In this document: piece by piece, positions 1 to 11,400 of the stretch | Layout of the letters: every line of letters starts with the position of its first letter | Position numbering within the stretch: the stretch's first letter is position 1 | Source: Halomonas sp. THAF5a | GTDB taxonomy: Bacteria > Pseudomonadota > Gammaproteobacteria > Pseudomonadales > Halomonadaceae | Length of the DNA stretch: 64,000 bases | Reading direction: 5' to 3' | NCBI RefSeq assembly: GCF_009363755.1 | Contig: NZ_CP045417.1 | Span: forward strand, 1,922,001 to 1,986,000 | Notes under the pieces: generated by a model | What the model saw: the letters and a program-made list of their open reading frames with translations, nothing else | Told to the model about the DNA's origin: nothing | The model's database searches: none | Made by a program: the position numbers and the translations under genes

Positions 1-850
1 CCAGGTTATCGAGAGTCAGTGGCTGACCAGGCACCCGACGCGAGACCGTCGCGAGCCCCTCTGCCTGCCAGATCCGATTGATCCAGCTTAGTCGCTTGGC
101 CTCGTCGTCCAGGGCGTTGGCGTGGGCCAGGCAAGTATCCGCGCGCGTCGGAAAGCGACGGTCCATCTCGGCCAGCACCCGGGGCAGGCGCGTGGCCCTC
201 TCGCTGTTCGCGTTCGGGCCGGCTCCTGCGGCGAGCGAAGGCGAACACAGCGCCTCCACTGCCAGCAGCGCCGGCCCGATGTGCGCAGGGTGGGCAATCA
301 GCCCCCCCTCGGGCAGCAAGCAGGCCCGCACCCGCGACCACTCGCCCTGCCAGGCCCACCAGCGCGCCAGGGCCCAGGCCGCGTGCTGGCGCTCCTCATC
401 GTTCGCGGTGTCGTCCCCTCGCAGCGCCTCGAGCCTCGGCACCATCACCGCATGCGCACCGCGCCACAGATGGTGCTCCCAGGCCAACGCCCGGTTGCGC
501 CGGGGCAGCCGGCCTTCGTGCCGGCCATGGCGCAGGAAGTGCACCAGCGGATTCAGCCCGGCCTCGGCCACGTCAGGGTAGTGGGCAAGGTACCACGCCC
601 CGTCGAAGCCGGGGCCGGGGGCCAGTCCGGCGGCCGCCCCGCGGGTGAGGTAGTGCGTCACCGGATCGCAGGAGGCGTCCTGGCACTCTTGAAGGGCCGG
701 CTGGCGCCGGTACCAGTCGGCATCGAACCAGTCGCTTTCCCGAAGCAACCGGCACTGATCGGACAAGGCACCTGGCGCTCGCTCCCGTGCCGGCAGACGC
801 GTGACCACCCCACGCCACCACCGCTTGATCGGTGACCTACGCATTGTCAT
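1..850 (-). CDS. Glycosyltransferase-type protein, N-terminal part (cut by window edge)
   Basis: An open frame runs on the minus strand from ATG at 850 (or 844) to the left edge without a stop. About residues 35-120 carry two copies of a repeat seen elsewhere in this locus: WFDADWY near residue 43, then WYLAHYPDV, NPLVHFLRHG and EGRLP. The later part, ending SWINRIWQAEGL and LTLDNL, resembles the linker before the GT2 domain of polysaccharide glycosyltransferases, but that catalytic domain lies outside the window, so the function is inferred. The start lies 30 nt after the glmM stop and in the same frame, so the gene is probably co-transcribed with glmM as part of the capsule locus. No strong ribosome site is visible; AGCGGA lies about 13 nt upstream of 850. 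Confidence 0.7.
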   Translation of the reverse strand, partial: MTMRRSPIKRWWRGVVTRLPARERAPGALSDQCRLLRESDWFDADWYRRQPALQECQDASCDPVTHYLTRGAAAGLAPGPGFDGAWYLAHYPDVAEAGLNPLVHFLRHGRHEGRLPRRNRALAWEHHLWRGAHAVMVPRLEALRGDDTANDEERQHAAWALARWWAWQGEWSRVRACLLPEGGLIAHPAHIGPALLAVEALCSPSLAAGAGPNANSERATRLPRVLAEMDRRFPTRADTCLAHANALDDEAKRLSWINRIWQAEGLATVSRRVPGQPLTLDNL

Positions 851-880
851 CGCAGCACACCATCCGCTTGATACGGGCGG

Positions 881-2257
881 TCATGCCTCATCCACGAAGA
901 CCTCGGCCAGCGCTTCCGCCTCGATGACCGCAGCAATCCGGCTCGCATTCTCCTCGGCCAGCCCGGCCTCCACCGCTTCCACCATGACGCGAATCAGCGG
1001 CTCGGTGCCCGACTTGCGCAGCAGCACACGGCCGTTCTCGCCAAGCGCCGCTTCCGCGGCGGTGACGGCGGCCCGAACGGGCTCGGCGGCAAGCAGCCGA
1101 TCGGCCTGGCCGCGCTGCAAACGCACATTGATCAGCGTCTGAGGCAGCTTCTCCATCCCCTGTTTGATGAGGTGAAGGGACTGGCCTTTCTCCCGCATCA
1201 CCTTCAGCACCTGCAACGAGGCGACGATGGCATCACCCGTGGCCGCCTGGTCCAGCAGCAGGATGTGCCCCGACCCTTCCCCGCCTATCCGCCAGCCGGT
1301 TTCGCGAAGCTGCTCCATGACATGGCGATCCCCCACCTTGGCGCGACACAACGGAATGCCATGCTGCTTCAGCGCCAGTTCCAGGCCGAGGTTGGCCATC
1401 TGGGTACCGACCACGCCGCCGGTGTAGCCTGACGCCTTGGCAGCAACCGCCAGGAGAAAGAGAATCTCGTCACCGTCGACGACCGCCCCGGTATGGTCCA
1501 CCAGCATGACCCGATCCGCATCGCCATCCAACGCGATACCGAGATCCGCCTGCTCTGCCTCGACCGAGGCCACCAGGCTGGCCATGGCGGTCGCCCCGCA
1601 GCCATCGTTGATGTTCGTGCCGCTGGGCCGGTCGTTGATGCTTACCACCTCGGCACCCAGTTCGGCATACACCGCGCGCGCCACCTTATAGGCGGCACCG
1701 TTGGCGCTGTCGACCACCACTTTCAAGCCCGACAGGCTAAGCGAACCGGGCAGCGCCGCCTTGCAATACTCGATATAGCGGCCGCTGGCATCATCGATGC
1801 GCCGCGCCTTGCCCAGCAGGTGGGAAGGCTCATACGTCATGCCGCCGTCCAGCGCCTGCTCCAGCAGGCGCTCGATCTCCTGCTCCTGGGCGTCGCTGAG
1901 CTTGCTGCCATCTTTCGAGAAAAACTTGATGCCGTTGTCGTCATAGGGGTTGTGTGATGCGCTGATCACCACCCCCGCATCGGCACGAAAGGTGGCCGTC
2001 AAGTAGGCGACGGCGGGCGTGGGCAGCGGCCCGACCAGCGCCACGTTGATACCGGCGGCCGACAACCCCGATTCCAGCGCGGATTCCAGCATGTAACCGC
2101 TGGCTCGGGTGTCCTTCCCGATCAGCACCTCGCGGGCGCCCGAGGCCCCCAGCACCTTGCCGGCGGCCCACCCCAGTTTCATGGCGAATTCCGCCGTCAT
2201 GGGGTGTTCCCCCACGCGCCCTCGAATGCCGTCGGTACCGAAATACTTGCGTGTCAT
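881..2257 (-). CDS. glmM: Phosphoglucosamine mutase GlmM
   Basis: Interconverts glucosamine-6-phosphate and glucosamine-1-phosphate in the cytoplasm, the second step toward UDP-GlcNAc. The 458-residue protein is close to the usual length (about 445). It opens [10 protein letters not shown], has the active-site phosphoserine loop SASHNP with Ser near residue 101, the metal-binding DGDADR loop, and the sugar-binding GEGSGH and phosphate-binding [11 protein letters not shown] motifs. It follows glmS by 4 nt. Placement in the capsule cluster suggests it supplies UDP-GlcNAc to WecB; a second housekeeping glmM elsewhere in the genome is plausible but cannot be seen here. Confidence 0.96.
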   Translation of the reverse strand: MTRKYFGTDGIRGRVGEHPMTAEFAMKLGWAAGKVLGASGAREVLIGKDTRASGYMLESALESGLSAAGINVALVGPLPTPAVAYLTATFRADAGVVISASHNPYDDNGIKFFSKDGSKLSDAQEQEIERLLEQALDGGMTYEPSHLLGKARRIDDASGRYIEYCKAALPGSLSLSGLKVVVDSANGAAYKVARAVYAELGAEVVSINDRPSGTNINDGCGATAMASLVASVEAEQADLGIALDGDADRVMLVDHTGAVVDGDEILFLLAVAAKASGYTGGVVGTQMANLGLELALKQHGIPLCRAKVGDRHVMEQLRETGWRIGGEGSGHILLLDQAATGDAIVASLQVLKVMREKGQSLHLIKQGMEKLPQTLINVRLQRGQADRLLAAEPVRAAVTAAEAALGENGRVLLRKSGTEPLIRVMVEAVEAGLAEENASRIAAVIEAEALAEVFVDEA

Positions 2258-2261
2258 CGTC

Positions 2262-4163
2262 TTACTCCACGGTTACGCTCTTGGCCAGGTTGCGCGGCTT
2301 GTCGACATCGGTGCCCTTCACCAGGGCCACGTGATAGGCCAGCAGCTGCTGGGCGACCACGTGCAGGATCGGCGAGAGCAGCCCCCCGACCTCGACGCCC
2401 TCCCGCTCGGGCAGGCGCAGGATATGCACGCCCTCGCTCTCTGCCATGTGGGAGCAACCGTCGGCGAACACGTAGAGCTCGCCGCCCCGGGCGCTGACCT
2501 CCTGCATGTTGGCCTTGAGCTTGTCGAGCAGCTCGTCGTTGGGCGCCACCACGACCACCGGCATCTCGCCGTCGACCAGTGCCAGGGGGCCGTGCTTGAG
2601 CTCCCCGGCCGGATAGGCCTCGGCGTGGATGTAGGAGATCTCCTTGAGCTTGAGGGCGCCCTCCAGGGCGATGGGGAAGTGATGACCGCGGCCCAGGAAA
2701 AGCGCATGGCGCTTGTCGGCGAAGCGCTGGGCCCAGTCGCGAATCTGCGGCTCCAGCTCCAGCACCTGCTCCACCGCCGTCGGCAGGTGGCGAAGCTCGG
2801 AGAGATAGGCCTGCTCGCACGCCTCATCGAACCTGGCACTATATCCCTGACGCTTGGCCAGCAGCAGGGTCAGCAGGAACAGCGCCGAGAGCTGGGTGGT
2901 GAAGGCCTTGGTGGAGGCCACGCCGATCTCCGGGCCGGCCCGGGTGATGAAGCGCAGCGCGGTCTCGCGCACGATGGTCGACTCCGGCACGTTGCAGATC
3001 GCCAGGGTATGACGATGGCCCAGCGCCTTGGCGTGCTGCAGGGCGGCCAGAGTGTCGGCGGTCTCGCCGGACTGGGAGATCACCACCACCAGCTGATCGG
3101 GATTGGCCACCGAGGTGCGGTAGCGGTACTCGCTGGCCAGCTCGACGTTGCAGGGCACGCCGGCCACGGCCTCGATCCAGTAGCGGGCCGTCATCCCGGC
3201 GTAGCTGGAGGTGCCGCAGGCCAGGATCAGCACCGCGTTGACCCGCTCGAGGATGCCTTCCGCATCGGCACCGAGGATACCGGGCGACAGGCGGCTCGCC
3301 CCCCCGATCATCTCCAGGGTATTGCCCAGGGCCTGGGGCTGCTCGAAGATCTCCTTCTGCATGAAGTGGCGATAGTCGCCCAGCTCCACGGCGCCGGCAT
3401 CGAGCTGGGAGATCACCTCCTCACGGGTCACCGGACGCCCTTCTCCATCGACCAGCTCGATGGCCTCGGCGGTCAGGCGTCCCACGTCGCCATTCTCGAG
3501 GTAGATCATGCGCCGCGTGACCGAGAGCAGCGCCGAGGCATCCGAGGCCGCATAGTGGCCCTCTTCGCCCACGCCCAGCATCAGCGGCGAGCCCTCGCGG
3601 GCGACCACCAGACACGGCTCCTGGTCGCTGCCGGGTTCCGCCTCGCGAATCACCGCCAGCGCATAGGCCCCGACCAGGTGCGTCACCGCCAGGCGCACCG
3701 CCGCGAACAGGTCCGGCGCCGGCGCCTGGGCGAAGGCGTTGCCTCCCGCCAGGCAGGCCTGCACCAGGTGCGCGATGGTCTCGGTGTCGGTATCCGAGGT
3801 GAAGACGTAGCCGAGCGCTTCCAGCTCGCGACGCAGCGGCTCATGGTTCTCGATGATGCCGTTGTGCACCACCGCGAGCCCCTCGGACACGTGCGGGTGC
3901 GCATTGCGCTCCGCCGGTACCCCGTGGGTGGCCCAGCGCGTGTGGGCGATACCCACCCGGCCGCTCAGGCCCAGCTCCGCCACGCGGGACTCGAGCTCCG
4001 ACACCCGGCCCTTGGCGCGGGCACGCTGCAGGCCGCCCTCCCCCTCAGGAGCCAGCAGTGCCAGGCCGGCAGAGTCGTAGCCGCGGTATTCCAGTGTCTT
4101 GAGGCCTTCCAACAGGAAGGAGGTACATTCCATTGCGCCAATGGCGCCGACGATTCCGCACAT
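2262..4163 (-). CDS. glmS: Glutamine:fructose-6-phosphate aminotransferase GlmS
   Basis: Makes glucosamine-6-phosphate from fructose-6-phosphate and glutamine, the entry step of amino-sugar synthesis. The start is set at 4163, not the ATG two codons upstream, because the catalytic cysteine must follow the initiator Met: the protein opens [14 protein letters not shown] lies 6 nt upstream. The glutaminase domain (about residues 1-245) has the EYRGYDSAG and HTRWATHG motifs. Two SIS isomerase domains follow, with the CGTSSYAG and SQSGET sugar-phosphate loops and the ending NLAKSVTVE typical of GlmS. At 633 residues it is slightly longer than E. coli GlmS. It forms an amino-sugar supply pair with glmM. 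Confidence 0.96.
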   Translation of the reverse strand: MCGIVGAIGAMECTSFLLEGLKTLEYRGYDSAGLALLAPEGEGGLQRARAKGRVSELESRVAELGLSGRVGIAHTRWATHGVPAERNAHPHVSEGLAVVHNGIIENHEPLRRELEALGYVFTSDTDTETIAHLVQACLAGGNAFAQAPAPDLFAAVRLAVTHLVGAYALAVIREAEPGSDQEPCLVVAREGSPLMLGVGEEGHYAASDASALLSVTRRMIYLENGDVGRLTAEAIELVDGEGRPVTREEVISQLDAGAVELGDYRHFMQKEIFEQPQALGNTLEMIGGASRLSPGILGADAEGILERVNAVLILACGTSSYAGMTARYWIEAVAGVPCNVELASEYRYRTSVANPDQLVVVISQSGETADTLAALQHAKALGHRHTLAICNVPESTIVRETALRFITRAGPEIGVASTKAFTTQLSALFLLTLLLAKRQGYSARFDEACEQAYLSELRHLPTAVEQVLELEPQIRDWAQRFADKRHALFLGRGHHFPIALEGALKLKEISYIHAEAYPAGELKHGPLALVDGEMPVVVVAPNDELLDKLKANMQEVSARGGELYVFADGCSHMAESEGVHILRLPEREGVEVGGLLSPILHVVAQQLLAYHVALVKGTDVDKPRNLAKSVTVE

Positions 4164-4567
4164 TACCAACCCCTATTCCTTTAATGAGATAGAAATGACG
4201 AAGCCCCTCTTAGCACCGCCAACCAATGTATATTTTCAAAACAAAAAAAGAAAAATTGAGAAAAGATTAACTAACGCTGAGATCTCCCCAATAAACTTAA
4301 CGATTTAAATAAAATCAATGCAAATTAAAGCTGCACACGACCACCACCGCTGAAAACCGCGGACCCTTTACCATACCAATCAGTTCCATGAGCCTTTATT
4401 AAACATTATTCACTCGCCACTAACCCAGAAAAAGGCACGACATCTGGCACGCTGGACACAGTCACAAACTCAGCTGAGAAAAGACAGAAACCATCCAAAG
4501 CCTTCTACCCCTACAGCAAAAGGCCTTTCTCGAAAAACTTGAAAAAGATGATCAGAAAGACCAATTT
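4164..4567. other. AT-rich intergenic region between the heparinase-like gene and glmS
   Basis: About 400 bases with no convincing gene; the short open frames lack ribosome sites and recognisable content. On the minus strand it holds the glmS ribosome site (AGGGG near 4174). A TATACA hexamer around 4229 could be a weak promoter element for glmS, but no good -35 box accompanies it. No strong terminator is visible after the heparinase-like gene. The composition matches the AT-rich block to its right, so this is probably the left border of the foreign segment. Confidence 0.5.
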
Positions 4568-6493
4568 TTAACAAAACCCTATCAGCGGTCTTATTATTTC
4601 TGATGACTTCCTTAAGCCAGGGGCTCTTTTATCCCTCACAAATCCGCGAACCTTAATATCTTCGCTTAGATCCTCAGCATCCATGGTAATAGCAAAGACC
4701 CTAGAATCTTGATACCACTCAACTATCTTTCTCTCTCCGCCAACATAAACGTAAAACGCATACTCAGAAAATAATTCATCAAACTCTGGCGAAGCATCAA
4801 GAAAAACCCTTAACCTTCTACCTACTAAAGAAGAAGATATACTTAGAAAATCGTTTAGGTGCTTAAAACTTCCAGAGCTCCTCTCTCCATCTGCAAAATC
4901 GACGTTAGTGTCAACACTCAGAGTACCACAGGGGTACATTAAAAGCAGCTGGTCGACATAAGTTTTTTCTTGATATTTTTTGCTAACAAAAGACTTTTCT
5001 TCGCTCTTAGTAATTATAATGCTATTTATTGGGCAGGGAGAAAACCTCATCGTGGCAATAACAGAAAGATCACTCTCCAAGTGAATATTAAACTCGCCAT
5101 CATTGACTTTATTAAAAAAAACATCACTACCTATTATGAACCTAACCTCAGTTTCAGACCTTCCTCTATTTACCACTTTATCTGTAATGCTGAACCCTAC
5201 CCCAGGATTAAGTGCTACAGTCCTAATATGATGAAAAGGTCCTGGCTTATCTTCAGTCCCGGAGAAAATAAAACCATCCGAGTTCAATTGCAAACTATCC
5301 AGGCGGACGCTGCCTAATGGGATGTGATTTGGCTTCAAGGGTAAATCATGCATACCCACCGTATTATGTGAAACATCGGAGATAACCCAGACCTTGTCTT
5401 CATTATAGTTAAATGTGAACTTTCCAGGATCCGAAAAAAGCTCTACCGCATCATAGAAGCATACAAACGATAGTCCATCTGAATGGCGGTGTGTGTTTTT
5501 CTTTGGACCGCCTCGAAAGACAAAGGAAAAAGCTTTATGTGTATCGCAATCAGGATGGCTTCGTACAATCTGATAACCAGACTCTCCCAAGTCATTAAAG
5601 ACGTAAAAACGACCTCCAAACTCAACCTGTTGATCGGCTCTCAAATCCTCAGCACGTAAAAGAGCTCCATCTCCTTCTGTATCACCTATTCGATAGAACT
5701 CTTTAGAAGGCGCTGTCAACCATTTGCTAACCTCACTCCCTTTCTCCTTTATTTCTGCCACTTCATCTTTTACATCAGGCAAGATATCGAGATCTACTCT
5801 ATCCAAGATATCAAGGTTGTACTGATGGTAGAACGGTGAATTCTCAGTATTCACAGAATTTGAGTCAAATGATGTTTTTAAAAGCTCTCTAAATTTTCGA
5901 TAGCAGAAATCCAAGTTCTCGGAAGAACATGTAGAATACTCAAGGATGCGTAAGGCGATTATCTCATAAAGAGCATGATTCCCGTCTGTAATGTTATCTT
6001 CATTCGAGAGCCAGGAAACATGACTCTTAACCAAAAGCTCAATCAACTCAATGCACTTATTATCAATCTTAAAGCCATAAGAATTAATAAGGTAGTTAAG
6101 GAACGCCAAGTGGAAAGCTCTAAAAGCGACCCCCATATCATACCAAGCAAACTTGGCATCATAGATTTTATGATTTTCGTGCCAATCCATCATTATTTTA
6201 ATATTAAAGTGCAACACTTGAAGCGCCGTTTCTTCGGTAGGGTTTTTAATGTAGAAAGCCCAAGAAGCAGACATAAACCTCCAAGCATGAAGGTTAAAAC
6301 AAGCATTATCATCAGAATGGTGCCATCTTATTGGCGGCATAAGGCTGATATTATCCATCCCATTCCTCGGAGCCCAACCATCTTTTATTATTTTTTCAAA
6401 ATCACCACCAATAACGTAAGGGAAAAGTTTCTTGCAGCGTCCACTGATTGCTTTGTTGTCTGAAACAAAGTTACAGCTATCGTCCTTCGTCAT
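4568..6493 (-). CDS. Heparinase II/III-like polysaccharide lyase family protein
   Basis: 641 residues. The middle and C-terminal parts match the heparinase II/III fold (toroid plus beta-sandwich): WYDMGVAFRA near residue 118 in the helical part, then HRHSDGLSF, an FSDPGKFTF stretch and SHNTVG in the sandwich. These are family hallmarks, with the HRHSD histidine a likely catalytic or metal residue. The last ~110 residues look like an extra beta domain. No signal peptide is visible, so the protein may act in the cytoplasm or be exported atypically. It overlaps the upstream glycosyltransferase by ATGA and sits in the AT-rich segment. It could trim or modify the capsule polymer; substrate unknown. 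Confidence 0.75.
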   Translation of the reverse strand: MTKDDSCNFVSDNKAISGRCKKLFPYVIGGDFEKIIKDGWAPRNGMDNISLMPPIRWHHSDDNACFNLHAWRFMSASWAFYIKNPTEETALQVLHFNIKIMMDWHENHKIYDAKFAWYDMGVAFRAFHLAFLNYLINSYGFKIDNKCIELIELLVKSHVSWLSNEDNITDGNHALYEIIALRILEYSTCSSENLDFCYRKFRELLKTSFDSNSVNTENSPFYHQYNLDILDRVDLDILPDVKDEVAEIKEKGSEVSKWLTAPSKEFYRIGDTEGDGALLRAEDLRADQQVEFGGRFYVFNDLGESGYQIVRSHPDCDTHKAFSFVFRGGPKKNTHRHSDGLSFVCFYDAVELFSDPGKFTFNYNEDKVWVISDVSHNTVGMHDLPLKPNHIPLGSVRLDSLQLNSDGFIFSGTEDKPGPFHHIRTVALNPGVGFSITDKVVNRGRSETEVRFIIGSDVFFNKVNDGEFNIHLESDLSVIATMRFSPCPINSIIITKSEEKSFVSKKYQEKTYVDQLLLMYPCGTLSVDTNVDFADGERSSGSFKHLNDFLSISSSLVGRRLRVFLDASPEFDELFSEYAFYVYVGGERKIVEWYQDSRVFAITMDAEDLSEDIKVRGFVRDKRAPGLRKSSEIIRPLIGFC

Positions 6494-8463
6494 AACTGAG
6501 AAACCTCGGACCTTACAATAGACGCAAATTCATTTGTCATATAATTGCCTTCCAAAAAATCTCTGCCAAATTTTGACATTTTTTTAAATGCATCTTCGTC
6601 ATTACTTAGCTCAAAAACCTTATTCTCAACATCATGCAAACTATTTTTTATTATCTCCTCAGGGAATATATACTCACAACCGGCCCACCTCTTTATTAAG
6701 CTAACTCCACCAGAAGCAAACCCATCTGCGACAGCCAAATGAAAGCTTTCAAACCCAGGCAACTCTACAACCGACTCACTCAACGATAAAATAAAGCCAA
6801 CTCGATTCTCGGCCAGAGATTTCTTCAAATCACAATGCCCCTTAAACTCAACAGCATCAACAAGATTATTCTCTTTTATATAACTTTCGCATTGATCGAA
6901 GTAGTCCATTTCTTCTTTATTTCTGGCTAGCCAGGCCAGCTCTTTTGGTTTTTTGCTATACACAAAAAGCTTGTACCTTGAGTCTTTTAGCCTGAGATTT
7001 TTTAATATTTCTAATGCAGCATGAAAGTTTTTCTTTGACGGTAAAATGCCAATCATTCCAAGTGTATAAAGACGATCTGGGTGCCAATCTCTATCATATT
7101 TCTTGGCATCAATATAGTTCGGGACAAGCCTAGCCTTAGACCTAGGAATATTGGGGAATCTCTCAAGCAACCTTTCAAAAAATAGTGCCGAAACAGAAAA
7201 GACCAAATCTACATTCGAAAAATCTATAGCTTCAGCATAAGCTGTTGAAAGTTCTTGACGATGCATTCTTACAACCAATTTTTGGTAGCTTTTTTTATTT
7301 TTTGAGTACCAAACACTATTTCCGAGCATCCATTCACACCAGATAACTTCAGCCCAGCCCAGTAGCTTCAGACTTTCCTCTTCATCATGAACATCATGGC
7401 CATTCCATTTATCATATTTGACACTAAAATATTTACAAAGCTCAGCTTCGGCTGGTTGTATAAACTTGAAGTCATGCCCAGCAATTAGTAATCGTGGTCG
7501 GCATAGCTTTGTAAACTCTGCATAGCTGCCTGAGATCACCTCGTTAACAATTTGTTTGAATCGAAAGCTAAGGTTGTAGTGCTCTATCTCATGAGAAAAA
7601 AGCCTCAGTGTCTTTTTGAACTCTAAAAAGGCATCCTTATCGATATCGTACTTGTTATTATGGATTAGAGACTTTATAGCTGCTTGCAATCCAATATTAA
7701 GGCGAATTTTAGAATAGTCAACTCCCAAGCTTAACAGCTTGTTTTGCGCATACTTCCAGACATACAAATGGTCCAGAAGCTCCTTTTTTCCATATGCCTG
7801 CGTAGTCGACAAAGAAATAGCGGGCATCTTGTTATAAACAAATGTAGGGTGGGGAAGATACTCTATATTTTTTGCTTTAACTAAAACATCTACCAAGAAA
7901 ACAGTATCCTCTCCCATCTTGATTTTTTCTGGCCATTTTATTTCATTTTCTAATAACAATTTTTTCTTAATTAACTGGGTAATAGTTGTACTTTGCTTGG
8001 AAACTATAGCTTCAACGCGCTCTTTAATAGACAGCTGGGGGTTCCAGCCAGCTATTTTATTCATCACTGTTCTTTTTTTTCCATTATCTGCAATCAAGTC
8101 GCCTCGAACTATGCAAGCATGGGTTTTTTTCGCGTGATCATAATAGTTTTCTAACGTATTGGGTAGAATTTCGTCGTCACAGTCAAGATAGAATACATAC
8201 TCACCGTCAGCTAACTTAACCCCTTCATTTCTTGGCTTAGATGGCGACCCACTGTTTTCTTGTAGCTGTGTCACAGACCAGTTCTTCTCTTTCTCACACT
8301 CATTCCTCAGCATTTCGTAGGTACCATCGGTGGACTTATCATCCACAAATATCACTTCGTAGTTATCTCTTGGGAAGTCAACCGAGCGTAAAGATGCTAG
8401 ACAGCGCCCTATTTTCGAGTAAGCATTAAAGCATGGAACAATTATCGACACAGCAATCATCAT
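6490..8463 (-). CDS. Two-domain glycosyltransferase (GT2 plus GT4-like)
   Basis: 657 residues. Residues 1 to about 320 form a family 2 glycosyltransferase: VSIIVPCFNAY at the start, IFVDDKSTDGT, a DxD-type metal site in YLDCDDE and a MGEDTVF acceptor loop. From about residue 330 a second domain resembles GT-B group 1 enzymes (LGMIGILPSKKNFHAALE, then SLSESVVELPGFESF with late acidic residues). It probably adds two sugars to the capsule repeat. The start follows the giant transferase gene by 6 nt, with GAGGG overlapping that gene's stop. Codon use is strongly AT-biased, unlike the rest of the window, suggesting horizontal acquisition. Confidence 0.85.
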   Translation of the reverse strand: MMIAVSIIVPCFNAYSKIGRCLASLRSVDFPRDNYEVIFVDDKSTDGTYEMLRNECEKEKNWSVTQLQENSGSPSKPRNEGVKLADGEYVFYLDCDDEILPNTLENYYDHAKKTHACIVRGDLIADNGKKRTVMNKIAGWNPQLSIKERVEAIVSKQSTTITQLIKKKLLLENEIKWPEKIKMGEDTVFLVDVLVKAKNIEYLPHPTFVYNKMPAISLSTTQAYGKKELLDHLYVWKYAQNKLLSLGVDYSKIRLNIGLQAAIKSLIHNNKYDIDKDAFLEFKKTLRLFSHEIEHYNLSFRFKQIVNEVISGSYAEFTKLCRPRLLIAGHDFKFIQPAEAELCKYFSVKYDKWNGHDVHDEEESLKLLGWAEVIWCEWMLGNSVWYSKNKKSYQKLVVRMHRQELSTAYAEAIDFSNVDLVFSVSALFFERLLERFPNIPRSKARLVPNYIDAKKYDRDWHPDRLYTLGMIGILPSKKNFHAALEILKNLRLKDSRYKLFVYSKKPKELAWLARNKEEMDYFDQCESYIKENNLVDAVEFKGHCDLKKSLAENRVGFILSLSESVVELPGFESFHLAVADGFASGGVSLIKRWAGCEYIFPEEIIKNSLHDVENKVFELSNDEDAFKKMSKFGRDFLEGNYMTNEFASIVRSEVSQL

Positions 8464-8469
8464 TAACCC

Positions 8470-11400
8470 TCAAACTTGGAATGCTTTGGCTGAACCATTA
8501 TTGATTTCTTTCATAGTGGCAAGGAAGGCAGTTGCTTGGCCTAGAAAAACATCGTTGTTACTCACTCTGCCCTGTGAGTAGGCACTCCCTTGTTGAGGTG
8601 TTAGCGGCATGTTGATTGCGTATGCCAAATGAGGCGTCGCTTTTTTGACCCATGTGCTAGATGGAAGTTTCTCAGCAGTCCCATAGACAAAGTGGTTTGT
8701 CTCGATGGGCTGGTATTTTCCCGACAATGCATAATGATTAATATGGTGCATTGAGGTAACAGTGATGCCAACTCTATTGTATTTCTTATAAAACTCTGTC
8801 ACCTGCAACGGGTCTACACCCTCTGCAACTAGTAATAACAGCTGACTATCAGCATTACTGGCAAAATGATTTTGGTAATGATCAATCGCTCTACTTGAAT
8901 CCTCATCAGTGGCTACTCTACATACAAACGTCAAGCTCTTATTGTCTTGTAGCCATGGAGCGTCTATATTGGTCAGGATTTCTTGCCAACGATTTGTATA
9001 CGTATGCTTCTCAAGCACTAACTGGAGGCTTCGCTCTTTAAGCTCTGCTATCTCTTGACTCGAGAGTGATTTTAGCCTTTCGGGGTCTCTATCTGCAAAA
9101 ACCACCAGGTCCCCGAACATCTTGTCTACACCCTTAGAGTAGTTGCTAATCACTAAGGTGTTAGAAGACATTAGCTCAAAGACTCTTCTGGCAAACATTG
9201 TTGCCGAGTGCGTCACAGTATTGAAATTCAGCCCAAATTGACTTGACCGGTAAACATCAGGCATCTGTTGATGTGGCAGGCCTGGGCGGATAAATTCCCT
9301 GTACTTTTCAGGCCACTCGTGGAGTGGGTCACCTGAGCCGTGATACCGGTCATATACCTCTATTTCATATCCACTCTCGAGTAACGCATCCATGATGCTC
9401 TCCATCACGGCAGAACGTTCTTCATGGTTCGCATACCAACTACCTGCAAACACCACTTTGTTGGTGCGGGGCTTTGTTTCTATGGGATTAAAGAATCGCG
9501 GGTTTGTTGCAAATGGCAGTGCGAATACATTTTTTACTCCATGTTCTTGTTTGTAGAGCTCGCAACATTCCTCAGCCGTGGTGAAAACATAGTCGAATTC
9601 TTTGGCAGTCGCAATAAAGTCATGCACGCGGTCAGTGAAGTGTGTGGGATCTTCTTTATTCCAAAAAACGGTTGGAATCCCCTCCTGCCGACAATGGTCA
9701 AGGATGCTGAGAAGGACTGTTCTGTTTTCATTCTTCCAATTACTGCTGGTATAGATCTTACCCTGCCACGGCCTTCTTTTAGAATCTACTCCTGACCAAG
9801 CCGATTCACAGAAAAAGATATCGGGTTTATGCTCTGCAAATAGCTGCTTCCAATTTGACGGTTCAATGACAATCGCTTCGAACTCATCTTTAAAGCTGTT
9901 GTAACTAAATTCATCGGCAATGAAGGCCACTTTATACTGAGATGCAAGCTTTCTTGGCAGCTGCTTTTTAGGCGGTATCGTTACCGCTGGTGGATTTTCT
10001 TCAAAATAGTGAGTTTTTTCATTGACTCTTTCGGCACAGATTTTCCAGGTTCTGTTGCCAATCACCCATTGGCGAGCATGCTTGCCCATCTGCTCTCGGC
10101 CAGACGCATCAGTTAACAGGCTCGCAAGCTTGCCTGCCAGACTATCAATATTTCCCTTCTCGTAAACAAGACCTGTTTTGCCATCCTGCACCATCTCTGC
10201 AAGCGCACCGACAGATGATAGTACCAGCGCTTTTTCCATCGCCATCGCTTCCAATGGCTTCAAGGGGGAAACCAGCTCCGTAACGGGGAGCGGCTTCCTT
10301 GTGAAAGGCGCAATATCGATTAAGGAGTAATAGTCACTCACTTTATCGTGGGGGATTCTCCCCGGCATGATCAGCCAGTCTTTGAATCCGTAACTCGCTG
10401 CTATAGACTCTATCTCAGAAGCGCAAGGCCCTTTTCCAGCACGACTTGAAGGTTCAGACCCAACCAGCAAAGCTCTAAATACCACCCCTTCACGGTAAAG
10501 CTTACCGCAGGCATGCATTAAATCGTCTAGGCCTTCGTAGACGTTGAACGTACCTATGTAGCCAATCACCGGCACATTGTCGGGGATATTGAGCTGGCTT
10601 AGCAGCACCTTGTTCTTTGGGTTATTTTTCGGATCAAATATTTCTGGATCACATGAATTAGGTAGCAAGGATATTTGCTCGCTTGGTAAGCCTCTATCCA
10701 CTAGCGCTTGCTGCATCGACTTTGTCAACGTGAATACGTGATCTGAATGCCGTGCTAACAATGTCTCCAGATACTGTGTTAAATGATAGCTGGAGGTCTG
10801 TACGACTGAAGGATCACGCGACTCGTGCGTCACTTCCCAGAAGCCGCGCATTTCATATATAAAAGGAATGCCTAATCGTCGAGCAGCCAAAAAGGCCGGT
10901 ATTGCATTTTTAAAATCAGAGGCTGCCATGACACAGGAAGGTTTGATCTCTAGGAGCTTTTTTTCCAGCTCATGAGCTGCTTTGGCGATGTAGTTATGTG
11001 TTCCCTTCCACCCTTTTGGCTCACGCAGGCGCTGGTATTCAACACCCTCAATTGTTTCTTTTCCTGGTAAGGCTTGGTCCTTATACTCCTTAATAAAGCT
11101 CCATGGGAAGCCCGGTCGGCTGATACATACTACATTCGAACCTGTAGCACCTATTGCTTTCGCAAGGCCATGTGCTCGTGTTGCGTACCCCTCCGACTGA
11201 TAGGGCAAGCTATGATTTAATATGTAGCAAAGCTTACCCTTGCTCTTTTTGACAGCACTTTTAATTGCGGGCTTCTCTATCTCGCCAATTATTTTGGAAA
11301 AATCTATGCGCAAAAAGTGCTGAATAGAGGGACGCTTTGTTATCGTGATTGAGTTTTTTAAGCCAACTTCAGCAACATGCCATTTACTGAACGTAACCTC

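Noticed and set aside
2109..4184. Long plus-strand open frame across glmS
   Set aside because: It is the antisense shadow of glmS: low-complexity His/Gln/Gly/Leu-rich translation, no ribosome site, no known domain.
4164..4567. glmS ribozyme or leader control
   Set aside because: The glmS ribozyme belongs to Gram-positive bacteria and no matching core is seen in the AT-rich leader.
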